A DNA stretch of 22,058 nucleotides from Oscillibacter sp. (GCA_009773995.1 VSMY01000033.1:1-22058); one strand, 5' to 3'; positions 14,294 to 20,960 are shown, counted from the first letter of the stretch. The notes: generated from the letters alone by a model not told the origin. Made by a program: numbers and translations.

Positions 14294-14461
14294 TTATCCC
14301 AGCCTCCGGGCCAGCAGGAACAGAAGGGCGGTGCGGGCGGGACAGTAAACGCAGAAGAACTGCTTCCAGCCCCGGCCCTTCTCGCCGCCGTACCGGAGCA
14401 TCAGCGGCGGGGCGTTCTTCTTCAAAAAGGGCCCAGGATTTTTCCTGGTTGCTATTTCCAT
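14294..14461 (-). CDS. Possible small protein (55 aa) with CxxC motif
   Basis: A short ORF convergent with the lipoprotein gene. It is not recognised. The C-terminal 35 codons strongly prefer G or C in third position, as real genes here do, while the plus strand has no competing ORF. The peptide has a basic centre with RYGGEKGRGWKQFFC, then C-V-Y-C and a hydrophobic, arginine-tipped end. ATG at 14461 is preceded by AAGGGCGG at close spacing. No good minus-strand promoter is visible, although the -10 of the opposite promoter (GGTATAATACC) is nearly palindromic. It could be a decayed gene end. Confidence 0.42.
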   Translation of the reverse strand: MEIATRKNPGPFLKKNAPPLMLRYGGEKGRGWKQFFCVYCPARTALLFLLARRLG

Positions 14462-14477
14462 CCGCCCTTGGTATAAT
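14449..14477 (+). promoter_or_regulatory. Promoter of the C_GCAxxG_C_C/symporter operon
   Basis: TTGCTA at 14449-14454, 17-base spacer, extended -10 TGGTATAAT (TATAAT 14472-14477), 58 bases before the ATG. Confidence 0.78.
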
Positions 14478-14534
14478 ACCCTTAGAAAAACCGGCCCCTG
14501 AGGGCCGAAATGCAACAGAGAGGAGACAATCACT

Positions 14535-14996
14535 ATGGATCGCTGCGCCAAAGCGTATCAATATCACAAGGAGGGCTGGAACTGCGCCCAGTCCGTGGCG
14601 GGGGCCTGCGCGGACCTGGCGGGCCGGACGCCGGAGGAGGTCCTGCCCCTCCTGGGCGGCTTCGGCGGCGGCATGGGCGGCAGCCACGAGGAGGTCTGCG
14701 GCGCCGTCAGCGGCGGCGCGCTGATTGTAAGCCTCTGCTTCCCCTTTGACAAGCAGGGGGATCAGGAGGCCAAGCGGAACGTCTACCGGATTACGAAAGA
14801 GTACCGCCGCCGCTTTTCCGAGGTCTTCGGCCTCACCCGCTGCGGCGACCTCCTCCGGGCCCGGCCCGGCGTGACGGACAAAAATCCCGCCTCCCAGCGC
14901 CTGGGCGTCACCGCCCACTGCGACAACATGATCGTCACGGCGGTGGAGCTGCTGGAGACCCTGGTGCAGGAGGAGCGGGAAGGGGGTACGGCATGA
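14535..14996 (+). CDS. C_GCAxxG_C_C family cysteine-rich protein
   Basis: A 153-residue protein of the C_GCAxxG_C_C family, which is thought to be redox-active or metal-binding. Cysteines line up with the family pattern: C17 in GWNCAQSV, a glycine-rich GGFGGGMGGSHEEVCGAVSGG stretch (41-61) with C55, then C68, C103 and C129. C4 and C25 are extra. The ATG at 14535 has AGAGGAGA upstream. The stop overlaps the symporter start (ATGA), so both proteins are made from one mRNA with coupled translation. Members often sit beside transporters or oxidoreductases. The biochemical role is not known. Confidence 0.88.
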   Translation: MDRCAKAYQYHKEGWNCAQSVAGACADLAGRTPEEVLPLLGGFGGGMGGSHEEVCGAVSGGALIVSLCFPFDKQGDQEAKRNVYRITKEYRRRFSEVFGLTRCGDLLRARPGVTDKNPASQRLGVTAHCDNMIVTAVELLETLVQEEREGGTA

Positions 14997-16324
14997 GCCA
15001 CGAGCACAAGAAACGCCAATTCAGCAGCCAGTGGGGCTTCGTCCTCTCGGCGGTGGGCTCCGCGGTGGGCATGGCCAACGTGTGGGGCTTCCCGGCGAAA
15101 ATGGGCAGCTACGGCGGCGGGGCCTTCCTCATCGCCTACCTGATCTTCATCGCCCTCTTCGGCACCGTGGGCCTGGCGGCGGAGTACGCCGTGGGCCGCC
15201 GGGCCCGGACAGGCACCCTGGGGGCCTATGAGATGGCCTGGGGCACGAGGAAGAAAGAACTGGGCAGGGCCGGGGGCCTCTTGGGCTGGCTGCCCCTGGC
15301 GGGGTCCATGTGCATCGCCCTGGGCTACGCGGTCATCATCGCGTATGTGCTCAAGGCCTTCGCCGGCTCCCTCACCGGGGAGCTGATGACGGCGGACACC
15401 GCCGCCTGGTTCGAGAGCTTCTCCCTGGCGGACTACTCCGTCATTCCCTTCCACGCCGTCGTGGTGGTAGGCACCTTGCTGACCCTGCTCCTGGGGGCCA
15501 AGAGCATCGAGAAAAGCAACAAGGTCATGATGCCCCTGTTCTTCCTGATCTTCCTTGTCCTGGCGGTGCGGGTGGCCTTTCTCCCCGGCGCGGCGGAGGG
15601 CTACCGCTACATGTTCTCCCCCCGGTGGGAGGAACTGCTGGACCCGATGGTCTGGATCTGGGCCATGGGACAGGCTTTCTTCTCCCTGTCCATCACCGGC
15701 AGCGGCATGATCGTCTACGGGGCCTACCTGGACACGGCGGAGGACGTGGCGAAGCTTGCCAAGCGGACGGCCCTCTTCGACACCATCGCCGCCCTGGTCG
15801 CCGCCCTGGTGATGATTCCCGCCTGCTTCGCCTACGGGCTGGACATCGGGGCGGGGCCCTCCCTGCTCTTCGTCACCCTGCCCCGGATTTTACAGGACAT
15901 CCCCCTGGGACGGCTGTTCGCGGTGATTCTGTACGTCGCCATGATCTTCGCCGGGGTCAGCTCCCTCCAGAACATGTTTGAGGCGGTGGGAGAATCCCTG
16001 CTTCACAAGTTCCCCAAGCTCAGCCGGAAGGCCATGCTGGTTTTGCTCTGCGTGGTGTGCCTTGGCATCGGCCTCCACATGGAGCCCATCTTCAAGTGGG
16101 GCCCCTGGATGGACATTGTGTCCATCTACATCATCCCCATCGGGGCCACCCTGGGGGCGGTGAGCTGGTTCTGGATCATGCGCCGGGAGGATTTGATGGA
16201 CGAGGCGGCCAAGGGGGCGGACAAGGCCCCCGGCGCCTGGTGGTACAATCTCGGGCGGTATGTCTACGTGCCCTGCGCCGTGATCCTGTGCCTGGTGGCG
16301 CTGTGCATGAAGGTGGCCTTCTGA
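14993..16324 (+). CDS. Sodium-dependent neurotransmitter:sodium symporter (NSS) family transporter
   Basis: A 443-residue LeuT-fold secondary transporter that would import an amino acid or related amine with Na+. The TM1 unwound segment SAVGSAVGMANVWGFPAKMG (19-38) and the following GGGAFLIAYL are family hallmarks. About 11 membrane segments, matching the bacterial short form. Start overlaps the preceding cysteine-rich gene by 4 bases, with GGAAGGGGG upstream. Expressed from the promoter at 14449. Within the NSS family the substrate (Trp, Tyr, Leu, Ala or other) cannot be read safely. Compared with the second symporter at 17491, TM1 has GFPAKMGSYGGG instead of KFPYVTGENGGG, so they belong to different subgroups. 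Confidence 0.92.
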   Translation: MSHEHKKRQFSSQWGFVLSAVGSAVGMANVWGFPAKMGSYGGGAFLIAYLIFIALFGTVGLAAEYAVGRRARTGTLGAYEMAWGTRKKELGRAGGLLGWLPLAGSMCIALGYAVIIAYVLKAFAGSLTGELMTADTAAWFESFSLADYSVIPFHAVVVVGTLLTLLLGAKSIEKSNKVMMPLFFLIFLVLAVRVAFLPGAAEGYRYMFSPRWEELLDPMVWIWAMGQAFFSLSITGSGMIVYGAYLDTAEDVAKLAKRTALFDTIAALVAALVMIPACFAYGLDIGAGPSLLFVTLPRILQDIPLGRLFAVILYVAMIFAGVSSLQNMFEAVGESLLHKFPKLSRKAMLVLLCVVCLGIGLHMEPIFKWGPWMDIVSIYIIPIGATLGAVSWFWIMRREDLMDEAAKGADKAPGAWWYNLGRYVYVPCAVILCLVALCMKVAF

Positions 16325-16360
16325 CGCTTCACCGCGCCTCCCCAAAATTTCCGCCGGTCA

Positions 16361-16387
16361 TTAACTTCTGCGCTGGTTTGCCGATAG
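16361..16387 (+). promoter_or_regulatory. Probable sigma-28 (FliA/SigD) promoter
   Basis: TTAA at 16361-16364, exactly 15 bases, then GCCGATAG at 16380-16387, against the consensus TAAA-N15-GCCGATAA. Read with a 14-base spacer, the -35 is TAAC. It lies 49 bases before the next ATG, in the only gap upstream of that gene, and no sigma-A boxes compete. Confidence 0.7.
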
Positions 16388-16436
16388 AAAAAACAAGGAA
16401 AACCTTGATGGGAAGAAATGGGGAGAAAGGTATCTT

Positions 16437-17441
16437 ATGGATAGTACGATTCAAGCCAATTATGGAACGAGAACTTATGACGCCCCTGCCAAGGCCCGCG
16501 AGGCCAAGCGGACCGGGACACAGGCCAGCAGTTTTCTTGATATGGCGGCGCAGGCCAGCAGCCGCAGAACGGGCGCGCCGGCAGCCGGTATGGGCGGCCT
16601 TATGGGCGTGGCAGGTCTGCCCGCCGGCCTGATGATGGATTTGTCGGTGCGGGCCGCCGGGCAGGTGGGGAGCGCAGAAGCGGCGGAAGCGGTGGAGGCC
16701 CCCTCTCTGGAAACCATGTTGAAAGCCAAATATCCCAACATCCATTATCACGTTTTTGACGCTGGCAGCGGCTATTGGAGAACACGGAACGACTATCCTC
16801 ATTATCTGTTGTACCAGGACGGAGACAAGGCCAAGGAAACGCTGGAAAATTGGCAGCCCAACGGGGCCAATCCCTTTTACGGCTCCATAGACGGCAGGTT
16901 TACTGCTCCGAAGGAGATTCACGCCCTGGGCAGCGTCCCTCCCGGAAGCAAGGCCGTGGTCATCCATCCCAAGGTACAGGAGCGCATGGAGAAAGACCCG
17001 GCCTATGCCCAGGAGATCTTCATGAAGATTGACGCGTGGTTTGCCTTTGACGTGGCGCGGAACGAGGCCGTTATGCCCGGAAGTACGTGGGATATGTCCC
17101 AGGCCGTTGCCATCGGGGAGGACGGGAATATTTGCAATGCCTGTTCCAGCAGTCCCGGCAGGATCACCTGCTTCAGGAGCGGCTCCGACGATGAGGAGAG
17201 CTGGTGGGATCTGCGCATGGCCCGCCACGCCGAGTTCATGAAGCTGGCGGCGGAGAGTCAAATCCAGCGGCGTATGCAGGCCTCCGACCTGCTTTCAGCC
17301 GGCGCGGCAAAATCCCGGCTTGCCCGCATGATGAACGAGGGAGATTTGCAGTCGGTCTTCGGTGATGAGATTTCCGGTATTCCCACCGAAACCGTTCTGG
17401 CAATCACGCAGGCCAGGGTTTTTTCTACTTCGTTGACATGA
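16437..17441 (+). CDS. Uncharacterised protein (DUF6033-like), probably in the motility regulon
   Basis: A 334-residue soluble protein without signal peptide or membrane helices. I do not know its function. From memory it resembles the clostridial family listed as DUF6033. Residues 1-90 are low-complexity, rich in Ala, Gly, Ser, Thr and Met, and probably disordered. From about 92 there is a compact domain with conserved-looking blocks: KYPNIHYHVFDAGSGYWRTR (98-117), VVIHPKVQERM (174-184), a WDMSQAVAIGEDG block, a Cys cluster (C233, C236, C245) and WWDLRMARHAEFM (256-268). The ATG at 16437 has GAGAAAGG upstream. Base composition is less GC-rich than its neighbours. A sigma-28-like promoter precedes it, and a strong terminator follows 5 bases after the stop, so it stands alone between two unrelated symporter genes. 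Confidence 0.8.
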   Translation: MDSTIQANYGTRTYDAPAKAREAKRTGTQASSFLDMAAQASSRRTGAPAAGMGGLMGVAGLPAGLMMDLSVRAAGQVGSAEAAEAVEAPSLETMLKAKYPNIHYHVFDAGSGYWRTRNDYPHYLLYQDGDKAKETLENWQPNGANPFYGSIDGRFTAPKEIHALGSVPPGSKAVVIHPKVQERMEKDPAYAQEIFMKIDAWFAFDVARNEAVMPGSTWDMSQAVAIGEDGNICNACSSSPGRITCFRSGSDDEESWWDLRMARHAEFMKLAAESQIQRRMQASDLLSAGAAKSRLARMMNEGDLQSVFGDEISGIPTETVLAITQARVFSTSLT

Positions 17442-17446
17442 CAAAG

Positions 17447-17480
17447 GCGGCGGGGATAATTCCCCGCCGCTGTTTTCATT
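17447..17480. terminator. Bidirectional terminator between convergent genes
   Basis: GCGGCGGGGA and its exact complement around TAAT, then TGTTTTCATTTTT on the plus strand. On the minus strand it follows the second symporter by about 20 bases but has a poorer T-tract. Confidence 0.88.
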
Positions 17481-17490
17481 TTTCCCAGGT

Positions 17491-18843
17491 TCAGATCAGC
17501 CCCTGCACCAAAATAATCAAAATCAGCACCGGCAAAACAAACTGGAAATAGGGCCGGAGCCACCGGGGCATCTTGATGCCCTCCCCGGCGTTGGCCTCCT
17601 CCAGGTACCGGTCATAGCCCCAGCCGCTCTTGCTGACGCAGAACAGCAGATACACCAGGGACCCCAGGGGCAGCAGCAGGTTGCTGACCAGGAAGTCCTC
17701 GCTGTCCAGCACGTCCCGGCCCCCGATGAGGTGCAGATTGCTCCACACGTTGTACCCCAGCACGCAGGGCATGCTGGCGATGAGGATAAAGACGCAGTTC
17801 GCCAGGGCCGCCTTCTTCCGGGACCAGCCGAAGTTGTCGATGGCGTTGGCCTGGAGGTTTTCAAACACGGCGATGACCGTGGAGAAGCTGGCGAAGGTCA
17901 TGAAGAGGAAGAACAGGGACCCCCAGAGCCGCCCCCCCGCCATGTCCGCGAAGACCTTGGGGAGAATCATGAAGATCAGCGCCGGGCCCTGCCCCGGCTC
18001 CACGTTGAAGGAGAAACAGGCCGGGAAGATGATGAGCCCCGCCATCAGGGCCACGAAGGTGTCCAGCAGGCAGATGCGCACCGCCTCGCTGGTGAGGGTG
18101 TTGTCCCGGCTCATATAGCTGCCGAAAATCTCCATGGCGGCGATGCCTAAGCTCAGGGTAAAGAACGCCTGGTTCATGGCGGCGGTGATCACATGGCCCA
18201 GCCCCGCCTCCGCCGCCCGGCCGAAGTCGGGCAGGAGGTAGAACTTCACGCCCTCCATGCCGCCGGGGAGCAGCAGGCTGTGGACGGCCAGCACCACGAT
18301 GAGGGTCAGCAGCCCCAGCATCATCCACTTCGTAATCCGCTCCAGCCCCTTCTGGAGGCCGAAGCTCACCACCAAAAAGCCCGCCAGGACGGTGAGCGCC
18401 ATCCACACGGACATCTCCACCGGGTCCGCCAGCATGGCGGGGAAGACGCCCTCCACCGCGTCGGCGGCCAGCCCGTCAAAGGCCCCGCCGGCGAACTTGA
18501 AGAAGTAGCCCAGCATCCAGCCGGAGACGGTGGTGTAGTACATCATCAAAAGGCAGCAGCCCGCCACGCAGAACCAGCCGTGGATGTGCCACTTGCTGCC
18601 CGGCTTCTGCAGGGCCTGATAGCCCTGGACGGCGCTCTTGCGGCTGGCCCGGCCCACCGCCAGCTCCATGGTCAGCACCGGCACGCCCATGATGGCCAGG
18701 AAGAGCAGGTAAAACAGCACGAACACGCCGCCGCCGTTCTCCCCGGTGACATAGGGGAATTTCCACACGTTGCCGATGCCGATGGCACAGCCCGCGCTTA
18801 CCAGAAGGAAGCCCAGGCGGGATTGAAAACGCTCCCGTTTCAT
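17491..18843 (-). CDS. Sodium-dependent NSS-family transporter, second paralogue
   Basis: A 450-residue LeuT-fold Na+ symporter. TM1 reads SAGCAIGIGNVWKFPYVTGE (16-35) followed by NGGGVFVLFY, the classical bacterial NSS form with both Na+-site and substrate-site segments intact. ELAVGRASRKSA after TM2 is also typical. About 11-12 membrane segments. I place the start at ATG 18843 (MKRERFQSRLG). The longer frame begins with TTG at 18879 and adds 12 polar residues without family character. A consensus promoter lies 76 bases upstream on the minus strand. Substrate undetermined, probably an amino acid. Confidence 0.92.
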   Translation of the reverse strand: MKRERFQSRLGFLLVSAGCAIGIGNVWKFPYVTGENGGGVFVLFYLLFLAIMGVPVLTMELAVGRASRKSAVQGYQALQKPGSKWHIHGWFCVAGCCLLMMYYTTVSGWMLGYFFKFAGGAFDGLAADAVEGVFPAMLADPVEMSVWMALTVLAGFLVVSFGLQKGLERITKWMMLGLLTLIVVLAVHSLLLPGGMEGVKFYLLPDFGRAAEAGLGHVITAAMNQAFFTLSLGIAAMEIFGSYMSRDNTLTSEAVRICLLDTFVALMAGLIIFPACFSFNVEPGQGPALIFMILPKVFADMAGGRLWGSLFFLFMTFASFSTVIAVFENLQANAIDNFGWSRKKAALANCVFILIASMPCVLGYNVWSNLHLIGGRDVLDSEDFLVSNLLLPLGSLVYLLFCVSKSGWGYDRYLEEANAGEGIKMPRWLRPYFQFVLPVLILIILVQGLI

Positions 18844-18918
18844 AAGTTTCTCGTTCCTCTCTTGTATGTTTCGTTGCAAAACCCACAGGCGGGAAGACCG
18901 TCCGGGGCAGATTCTCTT

Positions 18919-18947
18919 ATGATAACGGGCCGGGACGGAAATGTCAA
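18919..18947 (-). promoter_or_regulatory. Promoter of the second symporter gene
   Basis: On the minus strand: TTGACA (18947-18942), 17-base spacer, TATCAT (18924-18919). Confidence 0.85.
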
Positions 18948-18967
18948 TGCTTTCGTGCGGAAAAGGA

Positions 18968-18991
18968 AAGCCCCGGCTTCCGCCGGGGCTT
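18968..18991 (-). terminator. Terminator of the small-peptide mRNA
   Basis: A 10-bp perfect stem, AAGCCCCGGC/GCCGGGGCTT, with a GGAA tetraloop on the minus strand, followed by TCCTTTTCC. It separates the peptide transcript from the symporter promoter. Its last bases on the plus strand start the -35 box of the opposing RNA's promoter. Confidence 0.75.
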
Positions 18992-19018
18992 GACAGATAG
19001 GCCGTTTCGGCCTATAAT
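18990..19018 (+). promoter_or_regulatory. Perfect-consensus promoter of the antisense RNA
   Basis: TTGACA at 18990-18995, 17-base spacer, TATAAT at 19013-19018: both hexamers and spacing are ideal. The spacer contains a perfect 7-bp inverted repeat, ATAGGCC and GGCCTAT around GTTTC (18997-19015), reaching into the -10. No plus-strand ORF of any quality follows before the terminator. Confidence 0.93.
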
Positions 19019-19024
19019 AATTCC

Positions 19025-19113
19025 AGGCGCCGCGGCAAGCGGTTGGTCCGGTTAGAATATTACAGCTTCAAAAGAGAAACCGTCACCCTGCCCGGTGGCG
19101 GTTTCCGCTTTTT
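19025..19113 (+). ncRNA. Candidate antisense RNA antitoxin (about 89 nt)
   Basis: Bounded by the ideal promoter (predicted start near 19025) and a rho-independent terminator ending at 19113. It is complementary to the last 31 bases of the opposing 27-codon ORF and to its 3' untranslated region, so the two transcripts overlap at their 3' portions, as in txpA/RatA and bsrG/SR4 of Bacillus subtilis. Existence of the RNA is strongly suggested by the signals. Its function is inferred. Confidence 0.72.
19076..19113 (+). terminator. Terminator of the antisense RNA
   Basis: GAAACCGTCACC (19076-19087) pairs with GGTGGCGGTTTC (19094-19105) around CTGCCC, then CGCTTTTT. The hairpin lies within the 3' end of the opposing peptide ORF. 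Confidence 0.9.
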
Positions 19114-19166
19114 ACCTTGATCGTCACAGTCCAACGCAGGATATGGAACGTCAATGTAATCGGCAT
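19083..19166 (-). CDS. 27-residue peptide, candidate type I toxin
   Basis: ATG at 19166 (minus strand) preceded by AAGGGGGTGA, a 9/10 match to the anti-16S sequence. The peptide begins MPITLTFHILRWTVTIKV and ends in a short basic, glycine-containing tail (..NRHRAG). The first 18 residues alternate hydrophobic and polar residues with one Arg and one His, so a beta hairpin or amphipathic strand is as likely as a membrane helix. It has its own extended -10 promoter, an SD-masking hairpin, an opposing antisense RNA, and a terminator before the next gene. From memory, similar short peptides with a TFHI..xTVTI.VK core occur in gut Firmicutes, but I could not verify this. Alternatives: a leader peptide for the downstream symporter, though a terminator and a separate promoter intervene, or a regulatory peptide. 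Confidence 0.65.
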   Translation of the reverse strand: MPITLTFHILRWTVTIKVKSGNRHRAG

Positions 19167-19169
19167 CTT

Positions 19170-19194
19170 GTCACCCCCTTTCGGGGAGCGTGAC
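19170..19194 (-). promoter_or_regulatory. Hairpin sequestering the peptide's ribosome binding site
   Basis: On the minus strand, GTCAC (19194-19190) and CCCC (19186-19183) pair with GGGG (19078 side: 19178-19175) and GTGAC (19174-19170) around a GAAA tetraloop, with a 3-base bulge. The Shine-Dalgarno core lies inside the stem and the ATG just outside it, so the full-length mRNA should translate poorly. Here 19178-19175 is the GGGG arm. Confidence 0.75.
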
Positions 19195-19228
19195 CAACCG
19201 CCGCCGTCTTGTCATGGCGCCTATCCGC

Positions 19229-19257
19229 AGCATACCACAAACTTCGGCAAAAAACAA
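19229..19257 (-). promoter_or_regulatory. Promoter of the small-peptide mRNA
   Basis: On the minus strand: TTGTTT (19257-19252), 17-base spacer, extended -10 TGGTATGCT (hexamer 19234-19229). The predicted start near 19222 gives a 5' UTR of about 56 bases. Confidence 0.72.
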
Positions 19258-19276
19258 GGCCGGAAAGGAGGCCCCC

Positions 19277-20053
19277 ATGACGGACTGCCGGACCCGATAT
19301 CCCCTCCTGCTCATCCACGGCCTCAACTGCCGGGACGACTGGATCTTCTCCTACTGGGGCCCCATCACGGACCTTCTCCGCGCCCGCGGGGCCCTGGTTT
19401 ACCTCAGCGGCCAGGACGCCTGGGGCGGCGTCCCCGCCAACGCCCGGGCCCTCCTCCGCCGGGGAGAGGATATTCTGGCGGAGACGGGCGCGGAAAAGCT
19501 GAACCTTATCGCTCACTCCAAGGGCGGGCTGGAGGCCCGGTATCTCCTCTCCACCCTGGGCTTCGCCCCCAGGGCCGCCTCCCTCACCACCATCTGCACG
19601 CCCCACCGGGGCTCCCGCGCCGCGGCGGAGTGGCTGGCCCGGGAGCGGGTCTGCCGGGTCGCGGGCCGGGGGCTGGAGGGCTTCTGGCGGGCACGGGGAG
19701 ACCGGGACCCGGACTTCCCGGCGGCGGTAAGCGCCCTGACCCCGGAGGCCATGGAGCGCTTCAACCGGGAGAACCCGGACAGCCCCCTGGTCTACTACCA
19801 GAGCTGGGGCGCCCGGCTGGACAGGCCCGGCTGGGACCCCATGGACCGCCTCCAGCTCCGGCTCACCAGGGCCGACGCCCCCACCGACGGCCTGGTCTCC
19901 CCGGACTCCGCCGCCTGGGGGCGTTGGCGGGGCGCCCTGGAGGGCGTGTCCCACCAGGACGCCGTGGGCGGCCGGAGGCGGAAGCGCCCCGGCTTCGACG
20001 CGGGAGAGTTTTATATCCGCCTGGTACAGGAGCTGGCGGAAATGGGTTTTTAA
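19277..20053 (+). CDS. Alpha/beta-hydrolase, triacylglycerol-lipase-like
   Basis: A 258-residue cytosolic alpha/beta hydrolase, probably an esterase or lipase. Oxyanion HG in PLLLIHGLNCRDDW (9-22), nucleophile S81 in NLIAHSKGGLEARY, probable acid D204 in APTDGLVSPDSA, and base H226 in LEGVSHQDAVG. The pattern resembles bacterial lipase class 2/family I.4 proteins, here without a signal peptide, so an intracellular substrate is likely. The frame runs upstream to 19190, but the ATG at 19277 with AAAGGAGG 5-6 bases upstream is the natural start. ispE follows 10 bases after its stop, so the two form an operon. Confidence 0.86.
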   Translation: MTDCRTRYPLLLIHGLNCRDDWIFSYWGPITDLLRARGALVYLSGQDAWGGVPANARALLRRGEDILAETGAEKLNLIAHSKGGLEARYLLSTLGFAPRAASLTTICTPHRGSRAAAEWLARERVCRVAGRGLEGFWRARGDRDPDFPAAVSALTPEAMERFNRENPDSPLVYYQSWGARLDRPGWDPMDRLQLRLTRADAPTDGLVSPDSAAWGRWRGALEGVSHQDAVGGRRRKRPGFDAGEFYIRLVQELAEMGF

Positions 20054-20063
20054 GGAGAGCGTT

Positions 20064-20930
20064 ATGGAACGATATACCCAGGCCGCCCCGGCGAAAATCA
20101 ACCTGGCCCTGGATATCCTGGGCCGCCGCCCGGACGGCTATCACGAGATGCGCATGGTCATGCAGACGGCGAGCCTCTGCGATACCGTGACCTTGGAGGA
20201 GGCCGGGGAGGGCTTTACCCTCTCCGCCCAGGGCCTCGTCCTCCCCCAGGGGAAGACCCTGGAGCAGCGGGCGGCGGAAGCCTTCTTCGCCGCCGTCGGA
20301 CGGCCTATCCCCGGCCTCCGGGTGACGCTGGAAAAGCGGACCCCGGCCTACGCGGGCCTGGGGGGCGGCAGCGCCGACGTGGCGGCCCTGCTGCGGCTGC
20401 TGCGGGAGCGGTACGCCCCGGACCTGCCCCCGGAGGCGCTGGAGGCCGTGGGCGGACAAATCGGCAGCGACATGCCCTTCTGCGTCCGGGGCGGCACCGC
20501 CCTGGCGGAGGGCCGGGGGGACGTCCTGACGGACCTGCCCCCCCTGCCGGACTGCCGCTTTGTCCTCTGTAAGCCGGACTTCGACCTGCCCACAGGACCC
20601 ATGTTCGCCCGGCTCCGCTTTGACGGGAGCCTCCCCCATCCGGACGTGGACGGGATGGCCACCGCCCTGAAACGGGGGGACCTGGAGGGCCTGGCCCAGC
20701 GCGTGGGCAACGTCTTCGAGGCCGTCCTGGAACCGGAAGAGCGGCGGGAAATCGAAGGCATTCAGGAAACGCTCCGCCGCCAGGGGGCCCTGGCCGCCGC
20801 CATGTCCGGCTCCGGCCCGGCGGTGTTCGGCCTCTTCCCCCCGGAAGCGGAAACCGCCGGGGCGCTGGAGGAACTAAAGCGCCGCTATGCCCAGGTTTTT
20901 GAGGCGGAGCCTGTGAAACGGCTGCTGTAG
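20064..20930 (+). CDS. ispE: 4-diphosphocytidyl-2-C-methyl-D-erythritol kinase
   Basis: GHMP kinase that phosphorylates CDP-methylerythritol in the non-mevalonate (MEP) isoprenoid pathway. The protein is 288 residues, the usual size. Signatures: PAKINLALDILGRRPDGYHE (9-28) with catalytic K11, ATP-binding GLGGGSADVAA at 98-108, the catalytic Asp in GQIGSDMPFC (D136), and the C-terminal MSGSGPAVFGLF loop. ATG at 20064 with AAGGAG just upstream, overlapping the end of the lipase gene's stop region. Identification is secure. The downstream gap to sfsA has only two small hairpins. Confidence 0.96.
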   Translation: MERYTQAAPAKINLALDILGRRPDGYHEMRMVMQTASLCDTVTLEEAGEGFTLSAQGLVLPQGKTLEQRAAEAFFAAVGRPIPGLRVTLEKRTPAYAGLGGGSADVAALLRLLRERYAPDLPPEALEAVGGQIGSDMPFCVRGGTALAEGRGDVLTDLPPLPDCRFVLCKPDFDLPTGPMFARLRFDGSLPHPDVDGMATALKRGDLEGLAQRVGNVFEAVLEPEERREIEGIQETLRRQGALAAAMSGSGPAVFGLFPPEAETAGALEELKRRYAQVFEAEPVKRLL

Positions 20931-20960
20931 AACAGACGAAGCCCCGTCCCCATGCGTTCC

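Noticed and set aside
19083..19166. Small peptide as an amino-acid leader peptide (attenuator) of the symporter
   Set aside because: It has only one Trp and no run of a single amino acid. A terminator and a separate consensus promoter lie between it and the symporter gene. Kept only as an alternative.
19190..19276. Longer start for the alpha/beta-hydrolase
   Set aside because: The extension has no ribosome binding site and overlaps the opposing promoter. The ATG at 19277 has AAAGGAGG.
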